Origin: Bacillus sp. S/N-304-OC-R1
GTDB taxonomy: Bacteria; Bacillota; Bacilli; Bacillales; Cytobacillaceae
Length of the DNA: 64,000 nucleotides
Direction: 5' to 3'
Assembly (NCBI RefSeq): GCF_019749375.1
Contig: NZ_JACWFE010000013.1
Span: 248,001 to 312,000, forward strand
The position numbers and the translations under genes were made by a program. Below the pieces are notes generated by a model that was given only the letters and a program-made list of their open reading frames with translations, did not search any database and was not told where the DNA came from. The first letter of the stretch is position 1. The number at the start of each line of letters is the position of its first letter. Shown piece after piece: positions 45,618 to 53,758 of the stretch.

Positions 45618-46508
45618 TTGTTAAATGATAATAAGCCTTCATTACTGCTGGTAGATGGTATGGCCCTATTATTTAGAGCATTTTATGCTACAGCGGTTCA
45701 TGGACAATTCATGGTCAACTCAAAAGGAATTCCAACTAACGGAGTCTATGGATTTGTAAAGCACTTTTTAACCGCCGTCTCCAATTTTAACCCTTCGCAT
45801 GTGGCAGTATGCTGGGATATGGGAAGTAAAACGTTTAGAACAGAGATGTATGATGGCTATAAATCTAATCGTCCGGAAGCGCCTGTTGAACTTATTCCTC
45901 AATTTGATCTCGTAAAGGAAGTAGTAGAAGCCTTCGATGTTCCGAATATTGGATTACAGGGCTTTGAAGCGGATGACTGTATCGGGACTATTGCCAGTAA
46001 TGTAAAGGAAGAGGCATTTGTCAATATTCTTACAGGTGATCAAGATATTCTTCAATTATTGGATGAACAAATTTCAGTTATCCTGCTGCAAAAAGGGTAC
46101 GGGAACTATTTAGTCCATACGAAGGATACTTTCTTTGAACAAAAAGGAATACATCCAAGGCAAATGATTGATTTAAAAGCTTTCATGGGAGACACTAGTG
46201 ATAATTATCCTGGAGTAAAAGGAATTGGTGAAAAAACAGCCTTGAAGCTTCTTCAGCAATTTGGCCATATTGAAGGAGTACTCGCTAACCTTGATCAGTT
46301 GTCAAAGGCACAAAGAACAAAAATAGAGCAAGATCTTGACATGCTTCATCTTAGCAGAGAGCTTGCTGAAATAAAATGCGATGTCCCGGTAGAATGCCGT
46401 TTAGACAATGCGATGTTCCGTTTTAATCGTGATAAAGTAAGTAATAAATTTGATGAAGTTGAATTTAGGGGTTTGCACCGTTTACTAGATTTAAAAGAGT
46501 ATGCTTGA
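45618..46508 (+). CDS. ypcP: 5'-3' exonuclease / flap endonuclease-like YpcP
   Basis: A 296-residue free-standing relative of the 5'-nuclease domain of DNA polymerase I, used in flap and RNA-primer removal. Metal-binding carboxylates are in LLVDGMALLFRAF, FEADDCIG, LTGDQDILQL and MGDTSDNYPGVKGIGEKTA, the last being the helix-3-turn-helix. It starts at TTG 45618 behind AGGAGAG; no in-frame ATG competes. Position next to sspL matches B. subtilis. Confidence 0.93.
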   Translation: MLNDNKPSLLLVDGMALLFRAFYATAVHGQFMVNSKGIPTNGVYGFVKHFLTAVSNFNPSHVAVCWDMGSKTFRTEMYDGYKSNRPEAPVELIPQFDLVKEVVEAFDVPNIGLQGFEADDCIGTIASNVKEEAFVNILTGDQDILQLLDEQISVILLQKGYGNYLVHTKDTFFEQKGIHPRQMIDLKAFMGDTSDNYPGVKGIGEKTALKLLQQFGHIEGVLANLDQLSKAQRTKIEQDLDMLHLSRELAEIKCDVPVECRLDNAMFRFNRDKVSNKFDEVEFRGLHRLLDLKEYA

Positions 46509-46513
46509 TCTTT

Positions 46514-46540
46514 GGCTGTCCTAAAATGGACAGCCATTCA
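46514..46540 (+). terminator. Weak terminator after ypcP
   Basis: GGCTGTCC (46514-46521) pairs perfectly with GGACAGCC (46528-46535), followed by ATTCATTTATTTT; the T-run is broken. Confidence 0.55.
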
Positions 46541-46541
46541 T

Positions 46542-46676
46542 TTATTTTGTATTTTTCTTTTTTGCTGCGTTTTCTAGCTTACTTTTTGGTTCCTCAGTGA
46601 AATCAGCATCTTGGCCATAGCCTTGCGGATTGACTCCTGAAGCAGCCTTTCCCCTGTTTCGTTGACTTTTGGTCAA
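46542..46676 (-). CDS. sspL: Small acid-soluble spore protein L
   Basis: A 44-residue Lys/Asn-rich peptide with the SspL-like core ASGVNPQGYG and a basic end AKKKNTK, comparable to B. subtilis SspL (42 residues, GGVTPQG core). Its place between ypcP and ypdQ also fits. It begins at TTG 46676 with a strong GGAGGTG eight bases upstream. A forespore-type promoter lies about 35 bases upstream. It is expected in the spore core. Confidence 0.82.
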   Translation of the reverse strand: MTKSQRNRGKAASGVNPQGYGQDADFTEEPKSKLENAAKKKNTK

Positions 46677-46709
46677 TTTAATTGCACCTCCATTACTTCG
46701 ATTCTTACC

Positions 46710-46739
46710 TAGTATTTCCGAAAAGAATAATTACACTCA
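46710..46739 (-). promoter_or_regulatory. Candidate sigma-G/F promoter of sspL
   Basis: On the minus strand TGAGTG (46734-46739), 17 bases, AATACTA (46710-46716), near the forespore consensus TGAATA-N17-CATACTA. It overlaps the 5' region of the divergent PAP2 gene. Confidence 0.55.
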
Positions 46740-46773
46740 CCTTTCTTCACACTAGAACTAGAGGTGAGTTGAA

Positions 46774-47238
46774 ATGAATAAAGGTGTATATATTGCGTTG
46801 TTTAGTATTGGCCTGGCACAAGGATTAAAAATTCCAATTCATTACTTTAGGAAAAAGGAGTTTCGGCCAGAGCTATTTTTTCAAACAGGCGGCATGCCTA
46901 GTTCTCATTCAGCGGGGGTTTCATCCTTAACTACTTTTATTGCTTTAAAAAGAGGAATACCTACGGTTGATTTTGCGCTTTCTCTCATATACGGGCTAAT
47001 TGTCATGTATGATGCTCAAGGGATTAGGAGACAAACAGGAGAGTTAACATTAAAGGTGAATAGTATGAATGAATTGATTGAAAAAATTCATAAAGAGGAA
47101 TCTCTTGAATTTGAACAAGAGAAAGCGCCAAAGAAGCTAAGGGAAATGCTCGGTCATCAGCCAGCAGAAGTTATTGGGGGCGCAATGCTTGGAGTTCTAA
47201 CAGGTACAATTGGCTATTTATTTTCAAAAAAAAGATAG
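46774..47238 (+). CDS. Divergent PAP2-family membrane protein (DUF212)
   Basis: A 154-residue membrane protein with about four hydrophobic segments and the sequence GGMPSSHSAGVSSLTTF, the DUF212 variant of the PAP2 phosphatase SxxxH core. A charged cytoplasmic loop (about 85-125) separates the last helix. It probably acts on lipid phosphates, but the full catalytic triad of classical PAP2 enzymes is not evident. AGGTGAG precedes ATG 46774. Confidence 0.85.
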   Translation: MNKGVYIALFSIGLAQGLKIPIHYFRKKEFRPELFFQTGGMPSSHSAGVSSLTTFIALKRGIPTVDFALSLIYGLIVMYDAQGIRRQTGELTLKVNSMNELIEKIHKEESLEFEQEKAPKKLREMLGHQPAEVIGGAMLGVLTGTIGYLFSKKR

Positions 47239-47298
47239 ATAATTGTCGAAAATTAAGGTAAAATTTAGGGAGTTTGGGACAAAGGGGAAAGGGATGAC

Positions 47299-47574
47299 AT
47301 GTTCTTGAAGACAGTGGAAGATTATATAAAATTTTTACAAAGTAAAGGCTTTCAATTTCAAGAGGATGCTGTTGGATTTATTTACTTCGGAAAACAATAT
47401 ACAAATGCTTCAGATGAACTTACAAACACGGCAATTGAATTAACATTAAAAGCTCAGAAATCATTTGATGGCAGCTTTTATGTCTCCTTGCTGGAAATGC
47501 TAGTATCAAATAAGATAAAAACCCGCCTAGAAGCAATGCAGTTTGTAAAAGAGAAAGAGATCATTGCCATTTAA
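47299..47574 (+). CDS. Hypothetical protein, possibly DUF6123 family
   Basis: A 91-residue soluble protein: YIKFLQSKGFQF, FIYFGKQYTNASDEL, and a C-terminal half with SFYVSLLEMLVSNKIKTRLEAMQF. The pattern resembles a small conserved Bacillaceae family that I recall as DUF6123, with moderate confidence. No active-site residues can be named. The ribosome site is AAAGGGATG. It ends at a good terminator. Confidence 0.7.
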   Translation: MFLKTVEDYIKFLQSKGFQFQEDAVGFIYFGKQYTNASDELTNTAIELTLKAQKSFDGSFYVSLLEMLVSNKIKTRLEAMQFVKEKEIIAI

Positions 47575-47586
47575 ATAATTTGTATA

Positions 47587-47620
47587 AGGACGAACTAAAT
47601 TTCTAATTCGTCCTTTTTAT
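47587..47620. terminator. Terminator between the 91-residue gene and ypdQ
   Basis: AAGGACGAA (47587-47595) pairs perfectly with TTCGTCCTT (47607-47615), followed by TTT; usable by both convergent genes. Confidence 0.8.
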
Positions 47621-47630
47621 AATTTTCTTT

Positions 47631-48020
47631 CTAACTATTCTTACGAATGGCCGCCCTTGCTAATTCATCTGCTGTCTTGTTTTCTGAGCTAGGCACCCAC
47701 TTCATGAAAAATAAATCCAGTTGCTTGCTTAGTTGTAAAGCTTGCTCTAATAATGGTGCATATACTTTATTTTTTGCAAATTCTTTTTCGATTGCACGAT
47801 TAACTGCTTGAGAATCAGTTCGGAATGACACAACACGGTAGTCTTTTTCAATACAAACCTCAAGAGCTTTTATAAGCGCGCGGTATTCTGCCTCATGGTT
47901 TTCCATCATACCTAATGGAATTGAATATCTCTCCACATTTCCATTTGCTTTAATAAAAATTCCGGCACCGCTAGGGCCAGGATTGCCCGCACTTGCTCCA
48001 TCAATATATACTTCAATCAA
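47631..48020 (-). CDS. ypdQ: RNase HI-like protein YpdQ
   Basis: A 129-residue RNase H-fold protein. All four acidic residues of the active site are seen: YIDGASAGNPGPSG, HEAEYRAL, RTDSQAV and NKTADELA. B. subtilis YpdQ, as I recall, showed no clear RNase HI activity, so activity here is unproven. The frame opens at 48065, but GGAGGAAGGATA favours TTG 48020, giving a length near the 132 of B. subtilis. It diverges from ypeP, itself an RNase H-fold gene. Confidence 0.85.
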   Translation of the reverse strand: MIEVYIDGASAGNPGPSGAGIFIKANGNVERYSIPLGMMENHEAEYRALIKALEVCIEKDYRVVSFRTDSQAVNRAIEKEFAKNKVYAPLLEQALQLSKQLDLFFMKWVPSSENKTADELARAAIRKNS

Positions 48021-48123
48021 TATCCTTCCTCCAAAACGAAATGAGATTTTTATTCCATCACACATCAGGGTAAGATAAAATTAGTGTACCAAGAAAGTGA
48101 AAGTTAAGGAAGGCTGAAAAAAG

Positions 48124-48780
48124 ATGAAATATAAATTGGAATGGACATATAAATTAAAAGGGCATGATGGTGTTACCTTTCAATCAGATTGGTTAGAAGG
48201 AGAAATAGCTCTGGGAGTCGGGGAAGATATTGAGAAGAGCGGGAAAGGAAAAGAACTAATTTACCATGATGAAATGGGAACAACATGGACTACAAAAGAA
48301 ATGCGAAAGCTCCTTGCTGAGATTGAAGAGGAACCATCAGATTTGACCGTTTATTTTGATGGGGGATTTAATAAAGCTGCATACCAGGCTGGTTTAGGTG
48401 CTGTTATTTACTATAAGCAAGGGAAGAAAAGATATCGTATACGTGCCAATGAACAGTTTGATGAAATTGATAATAATAATGAAGCGGAGTATGCAGCGAT
48501 ATATTTTGCATTAAATCTTCTGGAAGAGATGGGCGTTCATCATATGGTTTGTGAGTTTAAAGGAGACTCTCAAGGAGTTTTAATGCAGTTAAAAGGTGAT
48601 TGGCCTTGTTATGAAGAGAATCTAAATCGCTGGCTCGATCGGATTGAAGAAAAAATTCAAAAGCTTTCTATTGAAGCAAGGTTTACACCTATTCCGAGAA
48701 CAGAGAATAAAGAAGCGGATAAGCTTGCAACTCAAGCTCTAGAAGGAAAAATTATTAATAGTAAAATGCAAGTCCTCTAG
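48124..48780 (+). CDS. ypeP: YpeP, RNase H-fold protein with N-terminal extension
   Basis: A 218-residue protein. An N-terminal region (about 1-72) of unknown fold ends in KLLAEIEEEP. It is followed by a reverse-transcriptase-like RNase H domain with YFDGGFN, NNNEAEYAAI, KGDSQG and ENKEADKLA, so all four acidic residues are retained. Role unknown; cleavage of RNA in RNA-DNA hybrids is possible. AAGGAAGG precedes ATG 48124, and ypeQ follows in the same direction. Confidence 0.85.
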   Translation: MKYKLEWTYKLKGHDGVTFQSDWLEGEIALGVGEDIEKSGKGKELIYHDEMGTTWTTKEMRKLLAEIEEEPSDLTVYFDGGFNKAAYQAGLGAVIYYKQGKKRYRIRANEQFDEIDNNNEAEYAAIYFALNLLEEMGVHHMVCEFKGDSQGVLMQLKGDWPCYEENLNRWLDRIEEKIQKLSIEARFTPIPRTENKEADKLATQALEGKIINSKMQVL

Positions 48781-48805
48781 GTATTGACGAAAGGTGGGTA
48801 TAGAG

Positions 48806-48994
48806 GTGAATAGAAAGCAGCTGTATGATGAGGTAGAGGAATTGTTGAACACCTATTGTCAAGGGTGCTTATTGCATAAGCTTCATAAAGATGAGAAGGG
48901 ACGCACATATGCCCACAAATTCTGCATAACAGATTGCACAGTCGGAGAAAAAATCAAGTTAATTGGTAGTAAGTTAACACAAAATAATGAATAA
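48806..48994 (+). CDS. ypeQ: YpeQ, small zinc-finger protein
   Basis: A 62-residue protein with four Cys and several His: CQGC, then FCITDC after a KLHKDEKGRTYAHK segment, forming a likely zinc site. The frame opens at GTG 48794, but AAAGGTGGG is spaced for GTG 48806, which also gives the NRK-like start I recall for B. subtilis YpeQ. It lies just after ypeP and before a terminator. Function unknown. Confidence 0.78.
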   Translation: MNRKQLYDEVEELLNTYCQGCLLHKLHKDEKGRTYAHKFCITDCTVGEKIKLIGSKLTQNNE

Positions 48995-49020
48995 AGGCTG
49001 GCAAAATGCTTTGCCAGCCT
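48995..49020. terminator. Bidirectional terminator ypeQ / cspD
   Basis: AGGCTGGCAAA (48995-49005) pairs perfectly with TTTGCCAGCCT (49010-49020). The T-run is better on the minus strand (TTTATTCATTATTTT). Confidence 0.75.
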
Positions 49021-49034
49021 GACTATTTATAAAA

Positions 49035-49235
49035 TTATAGTTTTACAACGTTTGCAGCTTGAGGTCCGCGGTTTCCTTCAACGATTTCAAAAGAAACTTC
49101 TTGGCCTTCTTCTAAAGATTTGAAGCCGTCGCCTTGGATAGCAGTGAAGTGAACGAATACATCGTCTCCGCCTTCAACTTCGATAAAACCGAAACCTTTT
49201 TCATTGTTGAACCATTTTACTTTACCGTTTTGCAT
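49035..49235 (-). CDS. cspD: Cold-shock protein
   Basis: A 66-residue single-stranded nucleic acid-binding CSD protein and RNA chaperone. RNP1 (KGFGFIEV) and RNP2 (VFVHFTAI) are intact, as is the N-terminal [11 protein letters not shown]. The frame opens at 49295, but GGAGG and the family size point to ATG 49235. It has a long leader (about 118 nt) from a good promoter, as usual for csp genes. The choice of CspD over CspB/C is based on the ypeQ neighbourhood. Confidence 0.93.
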   Translation of the reverse strand: MQNGKVKWFNNEKGFGFIEVEGGDDVFVHFTAIQGDGFKSLEEGQEVSFEIVEGNRGPQAANVVKL

Positions 49236-49360
49236 GTTAACATTTCCTCCTAAGCCTTTCAAGACACAGATAGTGTCCAAGATAAATATTACCATCCAAC
49301 AAAATACAAAGCAGATATTTTTAGAAATAACGGAAATATATTCTGTTAAATGATGATTTT

Positions 49361-49389
49361 AATATACACGAATGTGCTGATTCAGTCAA
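49361..49389 (-). promoter_or_regulatory. cspD promoter and long leader
   Basis: On the minus strand TTGACT (49384-49389), 17 bases, TATATT (49361-49366). The transcript would start near 49354 and carry a leader of about 118 nt to ATG 49235, containing the hairpin GACAC/GTGTC (49263-49277). This accounts for much of the 49236-49569 gap; the rest (49390-49569) is AT-rich with nothing recognised except the next gene's ribosome site. Confidence 0.75.
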
Positions 49390-49569
49390 GGAATTTAGGG
49401 ATAATTTCACAAAAACTATCGAAAATTTTAAATTTTTCTAAAATCACTAAATATTCTTTATATCTAATTGGTTTTGAAATTTATTCTTGTATTTAATCCC
49501 ATAAATCATCTTTTTATCATTTCATCATATTTATTATTATTACGTTATTTATTATAAGAGGGTGAGACA

Positions 49570-49854
49570 ATGTACCGATTTTCGATAGATAAGGATGATT
49601 GGATATTAAGATTCTCTCCCCATATCCAAATGGAGTTAAGTATTAAACAAATTATTGTTAGTTCGATCATTCAATTAGGAAAAGAACTGCCTTCCTTTAC
49701 GCACGGAGAGTCATTTATCATATTCAATGACCAAATTGGAATCATTGTGTTTAATGTAGAAAAAATTCCATCGTTAATTTTAACTGTTTCCAATATTGTT
49801 AGTAAAGACCGATGGTATGTACAAAAGAACTTAACGATAAGACCATATAAGTAA
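49570..49854 (+). CDS. Hypothetical protein
   Basis: A 94-residue protein with alternating hydrophobic beta-like segments (SIKQIIVSSIIQLGKEL, ESFIIFNDQIGIIVFNVE, SLILTVSNIVS) and a basic end (VQKNLTIRPYK). It has no membrane helix and no motif I know. GAGGGTGAG is a good ribosome site before ATG 49570. A terminator follows at once, so it is probably monocistronic. Not recognised. Confidence 0.65.
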   Translation: MYRFSIDKDDWILRFSPHIQMELSIKQIIVSSIIQLGKELPSFTHGESFIIFNDQIGIIVFNVEKIPSLILTVSNIVSKDRWYVQKNLTIRPYK

Positions 49855-49861
49855 CAAGTGT

Positions 49862-49888
49862 AAATCGGCGCACGCCGATTTTTTTATT
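49862..49888 (+). terminator. Terminator before the mnt operon
   Basis: AAATCGGCG (49862-49870) pairs perfectly with CGCCGATTT (49873-49881), followed by TTTTT. Confidence 0.88.
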
Positions 49889-49901
49889 TTCAGAAAAGTA
49901 A

Positions 49902-49947
49902 TTGACAAAAGTTTAGTTACGGTTAAAATGTTGCATAAGGGAAACTT
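49902..49947 (+). promoter_or_regulatory. mntABCD promoter with MntR operator
   Basis: TTGACA (49902-49907), 16-base spacer, TAAAAT (49924-49929). Directly after the -10, TGTTGCATAAGGGAAACTT (49929-49947) closely matches the B. subtilis MntR operators of mntH and mntA. Mn-loaded MntR bound here would block transcription. mntR itself is encoded at 56864-57391 in this window. Confidence 0.85.
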
Positions 49948-50050
49948 TTATAAATGGATGAAAAACAAATGAGGTAGTAAAAAAGTTTGCACTATTAGTA
50001 AGAAATGTGCATACACTCATAAAAGGAAAAAATATTAGAGGAGAGGTATT

Positions 50051-50980
50051 ATGAAGAAATTATTCGTATCAATTTTGGCTGCTTTCACGGTATTCATTTT
50101 AGGAGCATGTTCAGATAATACAACTCAAAGTGAAAATACCAGTGATAAGCTCGTAGTCACGACAACAATCGGTCAAATAGCAGATGCTGTAAAAAATATC
50201 GGAGGGGATAAGGTAGAGGTGCTTAGCTTGATGGGAGCTGGTACAGATCCTCACCTATATAAAGCAACACAAGGAGATATTGCAAAATTGCAAAAAGCAG
50301 ATGTAATTTTTTATAATGGCCTCCACCTTGAGGGGAAAATGCTCGATGTACTAGAAAAAATGAATAAGGAAAAGCCGACCTATGCGATTGGAGAATCGAT
50401 TAAGAATAATGATTTGCGATCAAAAGCAGATGACAAAACGGCAATTGATCCACATATCTGGTTTGATATTGATATTTGGTCTACGGCTTTAAAGGAAGTT
50501 GAAACTGGCTTAATACAAGCAGACCCGAATAATAAAGATTACTACAAAAAAAATGCAAATGAATATTTTAATAAACTAAAAGAGTTAAATGATTATGCAA
50601 CCGAAGAAATGAGTAAGATTCCTGTTGAGCAAAGAGTCCTTGTGACAGCTCATGATGCGTTTGGATATTTTGGGGCGGCATATGGGATGGAAGTTGAAGG
50701 TCTTCAAGGCTTAAGTACAGACTCGGAGTACGGACTTGGCGATGTTCAAAAAATAGTCGATTTATTGGTTACTAGAAATATTAAGGCCGTTTTTATTGAA
50801 TCTAGTATTTCTGAACGCTCTATAAATGCTGTTATCGAAGGTGCAAAGAAAAAAGGGCATGACGTAAAAATTGGCGGAGAGCTTTTCTCTGACGCGATGG
50901 GTGAGGAAGGCACTGAGGAAGGTACCTATATTGGAATGTATAAACATAATGTAAATACGATTGTAAATTCATTGAAGTAG
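50051..50980 (+). CDS. mntA: Manganese ABC transporter substrate-binding lipoprotein
   Basis: A 309-residue cluster A-I binding protein anchored to the membrane by lipidated Cys20 (lipobox LGAC after a short hydrophobic signal). Metal ligands are seen as the His in TDPHLYKATQGD, the His in DPHIWFDIDIW, the Glu in VEGLQGLSTDSEYG, and the Asp in GELFSDAMGEEGT, the MntA/PsaA-type H-H-E-D set for Mn(II). It is the first gene of mntABCD, behind an MntR operator. AGAGGAGAG precedes ATG 50051. Confidence 0.93.
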   Translation: MKKLFVSILAAFTVFILGACSDNTTQSENTSDKLVVTTTIGQIADAVKNIGGDKVEVLSLMGAGTDPHLYKATQGDIAKLQKADVIFYNGLHLEGKMLDVLEKMNKEKPTYAIGESIKNNDLRSKADDKTAIDPHIWFDIDIWSTALKEVETGLIQADPNNKDYYKKNANEYFNKLKELNDYATEEMSKIPVEQRVLVTAHDAFGYFGAAYGMEVEGLQGLSTDSEYGLGDVQKIVDLLVTRNIKAVFIESSISERSINAVIEGAKKKGHDVKIGGELFSDAMGEEGTEEGTYIGMYKHNVNTIVNSLK

Positions 50981-50989
50981 GTGAGAATA

Positions 50990-51739
50990 GTGAATCCGGT
51001 TAAAGTCGAAAACTTAACGGTTGCATATCAAAAGAAACCGGTTTTATCAGATGTTCGTTTTGAGGTGCCTGAAGGAAAGCTAATTGGAATAATTGGGCCT
51101 AATGGAGCAGGAAAATCCACTTTAATTAAAGCAATTTTAGGACTAATTCCGAAAGCAACCGGTGATGTGAAAATATACGGGAAGTCCTACAGTCCAAAAG
51201 ACAAGATTGTAGGCTATGTTCCGCAACGTGGATCTGTTGACTGGGACTTTCCTACAAATGCACTTGATGTTGTTTTAATGGGCCGATATGGCCATATTGG
51301 CTGGTTTAAAAGGCCAAGTAAGAAAGATGTTGAATATGCAAGGGAATGTCTTCGAAAGGTTGGTATGGAGGCATTCGAGGACAGACAAATCAGTCAACTA
51401 TCCGGCGGTCAGCAGCAAAGAGTTTTTCTAGCAAGAGCTCTTGCACAGGATGCTAAAGTATATTTCATGGATGAACCGTTTGTTGGGGTAGACGCAGCTA
51501 CGGAAAGAGCCATTATAGAATTATTGAATGAGTTAAAAAGCCAAGGGAAAACGGTGCTGGTTGTTCACCATGATTTACAGACTGTGAGAGACTATTTTGA
51601 TTATGTGATTCTATTAAATGTTAGGACCGTAGCTGCAGGACCAACAGATGAAACCTTTACGATAGATAACCTTCATAAAACTTATGGCGGGAAGCTTGCT
51701 TTTTTGGAGAAAGACAAATTGGCAGTGGAAAAGAAATGA
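50990..51739 (+). CDS. mntB: Manganese ABC transporter ATP-binding protein
   Basis: Cytoplasmic ATPase of the importer, 249 residues. Walker [11 protein letters not shown]-loop [13 protein letters not shown], signature LSGGQQQRV, Walker B VYFMDEPF and the H-loop VVHHDLQT are all intact. GTG 50981 overlaps the ribosome site AGGTGAGA; GTG 50990 is the better start. The permease gene mntC starts 10 bases downstream of the stop. Confidence 0.94.
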   Translation: MNPVKVENLTVAYQKKPVLSDVRFEVPEGKLIGIIGPNGAGKSTLIKAILGLIPKATGDVKIYGKSYSPKDKIVGYVPQRGSVDWDFPTNALDVVLMGRYGHIGWFKRPSKKDVEYARECLRKVGMEAFEDRQISQLSGGQQQRVFLARALAQDAKVYFMDEPFVGVDAATERAIIELLNELKSQGKTVLVVHHDLQTVRDYFDYVILLNVRTVAAGPTDETFTIDNLHKTYGGKLAFLEKDKLAVEKK

Positions 51740-51749
51740 GGGAAATCAT

Positions 51750-52685
51750 ATGATTGATAGTTTTAAACTTATGATGATGGATGCAAATACACAATGGGTT
51801 ATACTTGGAACAATGCTTTTAGGCATAGCAAGCGGCGTTTTAGGGAGCATTGCCTTATTGAGAAAACAAAGCCTAATAGGAGATGCAGTTGCACATGCTG
51901 CATTACCTGGCATTTGTATTGCTTTTTTAATCATTGGAGAAAAATCGCTTATTGCACTATTAATAGGAGCGACGATAACAGGCCTTCTTGCAGCATATTG
52001 TATCCAATTTATTACGTCCAGTTCAATATTAAAAGAGGATGCCGCCATTTGTTTAGTTCTATCCGTGTTTTTTGGGTTTGGCATCGTCCTGTTAACGAAA
52101 ATAGCGCAATCTCCAACCGGAAATAAAAGCGGGCTAAATGATTTTATTTTTGGGAAGGCAGCATCACTTGTTGGAAGTGACGTGAAGCTAATGGCGGGTA
52201 CTGCAGTTGTCTTAATTTTAGCAACGGCACTGCTCTTTAAAGAATTAAAGGTACTCACATTTGATCCTGAATTTGCGAAAGGATTAGGGCTCCCATCCGG
52301 CTTTCTTAATTTACTGTTTCTGACACTGCTTGTGGCAGTAGTTGTTGTCGGTATTCAGGCTGTAGGAGTAATTTTGATGGCGGCTTTATTAATAACACCA
52401 TCCATTGCAGCTCGTTATTGGACTGAATCACTTGGAAAAATGGTTATGATTTCAGGTGTTTTCGGAGCCGTCTCTGGAATGACAGGTACATTGATCAGTA
52501 CTTTAAGAGAAGGATTAGCTACAGGACCATTTATTGTTGTCACTGCTACCGCATTGTTTTTAGTTTCAATGTTATTTGCTCCACAAAGAGGTTTGGTTAC
52601 TAAATGGGTAAAAAGAACATTGCGAGATAAACAAATTAGGGAGCAGCAGATCCTACAGCAGCAAAAAGGAAGTGGGGTCTCATGA
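51750..52685 (+). CDS. mntC: Manganese ABC transporter permease MntC
   Basis: ABC-3 family permease of 311 residues with about eight membrane helices; the N-terminus WVILGTMLLGIASGVLGSIALLRKQSLIGDAVAHAALPGI is the family hallmark. The GFLNLLFLTLLVAVVVVGIQAVGVILMAALLI segment is typical. The longer frame from 51684 lies inside mntB; ATG 51750 follows GAGGGAAA. Overlap of 4 bases with mntD (ATGA). The pair probably forms a heterodimer. Confidence 0.93.
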   Translation: MIDSFKLMMMDANTQWVILGTMLLGIASGVLGSIALLRKQSLIGDAVAHAALPGICIAFLIIGEKSLIALLIGATITGLLAAYCIQFITSSSILKEDAAICLVLSVFFGFGIVLLTKIAQSPTGNKSGLNDFIFGKAASLVGSDVKLMAGTAVVLILATALLFKELKVLTFDPEFAKGLGLPSGFLNLLFLTLLVAVVVVGIQAVGVILMAALLITPSIAARYWTESLGKMVMISGVFGAVSGMTGTLISTLREGLATGPFIVVTATALFLVSMLFAPQRGLVTKWVKRTLRDKQIREQQILQQQKGSGVS

Positions 52686-53560
52686 CTTATGAAGGGTGGA
52701 TTTTGCTAGTGGCTTCCTTGGCTGGGATTTCCTGTGGGATAACCGGTTGTTTTCTAATTTTGCGTAAACTGGCTATGCTTGCAGATGCAATTAGCCATAC
52801 TGTTTTGCTTGGGATTGTTCTTGCATTTATTATTAGCCAGAGTATGAACGGGCTTTATATGTTAATTGGAGCTGCGATAGTTGGTTTATTAACCGCATTC
52901 CTTGTGCAGACCTTTCATAGTTCAGGCATTCAGGAAGATGCTTCTATAGGTGTCGTATTCACATTTCTATTCGCAGTCGGGGTCATATTAATAACTCTTT
53001 TTGCAGGAGATGTCCATTTAGATGTTGATCATGCGTTAATGGGTGAGATTACATTTGTCCCATGGGATCTAGTCAAATGGGGGCCATTGCCAGAACTGCC
53101 GAAAGCATTTTTAATGTTATCAATTGTCCTTGTTATTGATGTTGTTTTGATCCTATTATTTTATAAGGAATTTAAAATTACATCGTTCGACTCAAGCATG
53201 GCAGCAGCAATAGGCATCCCGGTCATGATTATCCATTATCTTCTAATGGGTATGGTTTCGATCACAACGGTTGCCTCTTTTGATAGTGTAGGTGCTATAT
53301 TAGTTGTAGCTATGCTCATTGCACCTGGAGCATCTGCCTATTTATTAACGGATCGATTAAGTATTATGCTTATCTTAAGTGCAATATTGGGGGTAACAGC
53401 TGCGGTAATTGGGTATTATGGCGCAAGCTGGCTGGACGTATCTATATCCGGGAGTATGGCAACGATGAACGGCATTATTTTTGCTCTCGTCTTTGTTTTT
53501 TCTCCAACCAAAGGACTTATTTCAAAAAAAATCCACTACAAAAGTCTAAATTCGAACTGA
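52682..53560 (+). CDS. mntD: Manganese ABC transporter permease MntD
   Basis: Second ABC-3 permease, 292 residues, with about eight helices and the same DAISHTVLLGIVLAFI segment near the N-terminus as MntC. It carries GAILVVAMLIAPGASAYLLTDR in the later helices. It overlaps mntC by four bases and ends before a terminator, closing the operon. Bacillus mntABCD operons have two permeases, as here. Confidence 0.93.
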   Translation: MTYEGWILLVASLAGISCGITGCFLILRKLAMLADAISHTVLLGIVLAFIISQSMNGLYMLIGAAIVGLLTAFLVQTFHSSGIQEDASIGVVFTFLFAVGVILITLFAGDVHLDVDHALMGEITFVPWDLVKWGPLPELPKAFLMLSIVLVIDVVLILLFYKEFKITSFDSSMAAAIGIPVMIIHYLLMGMVSITTVASFDSVGAILVVAMLIAPGASAYLLTDRLSIMLILSAILGVTAAVIGYYGASWLDVSISGSMATMNGIIFALVFVFSPTKGLISKKIHYKSLNSN

Positions 53561-53563
53561 TTC

Positions 53564-53597
53564 AAAGCTCTTCTATTCAAGAAGGGCTTTTTGTTTT
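53564..53597 (+). terminator. Terminator after mntD
   Basis: AAAGCTCTTCT (53564-53574) pairs with AGAAGGGCTTT (53580-53590, with G-T), followed by TTG then TTTT. Confidence 0.8.
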
Positions 53598-53758
53598 AAT
53601 CATACTTGTTGATTGCTCATCTTATTTATCCAAAATGAAAATGTAGGTAAATACTCCTGAAAAAATTCATAAAAATTCAGTTAAGAAGAAACAATATGGT
53701 AGGCGGAAAAAATGAGATTCATAAATATCGCTGCATAATCATTTTAGGAGGAATAGCT

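Noticed and set aside
51746-52258. 170-codon minus-strand frame inside mntC
   Set aside because: Antisense shadow of a membrane-protein gene with strong codon bias; no ribosome site.
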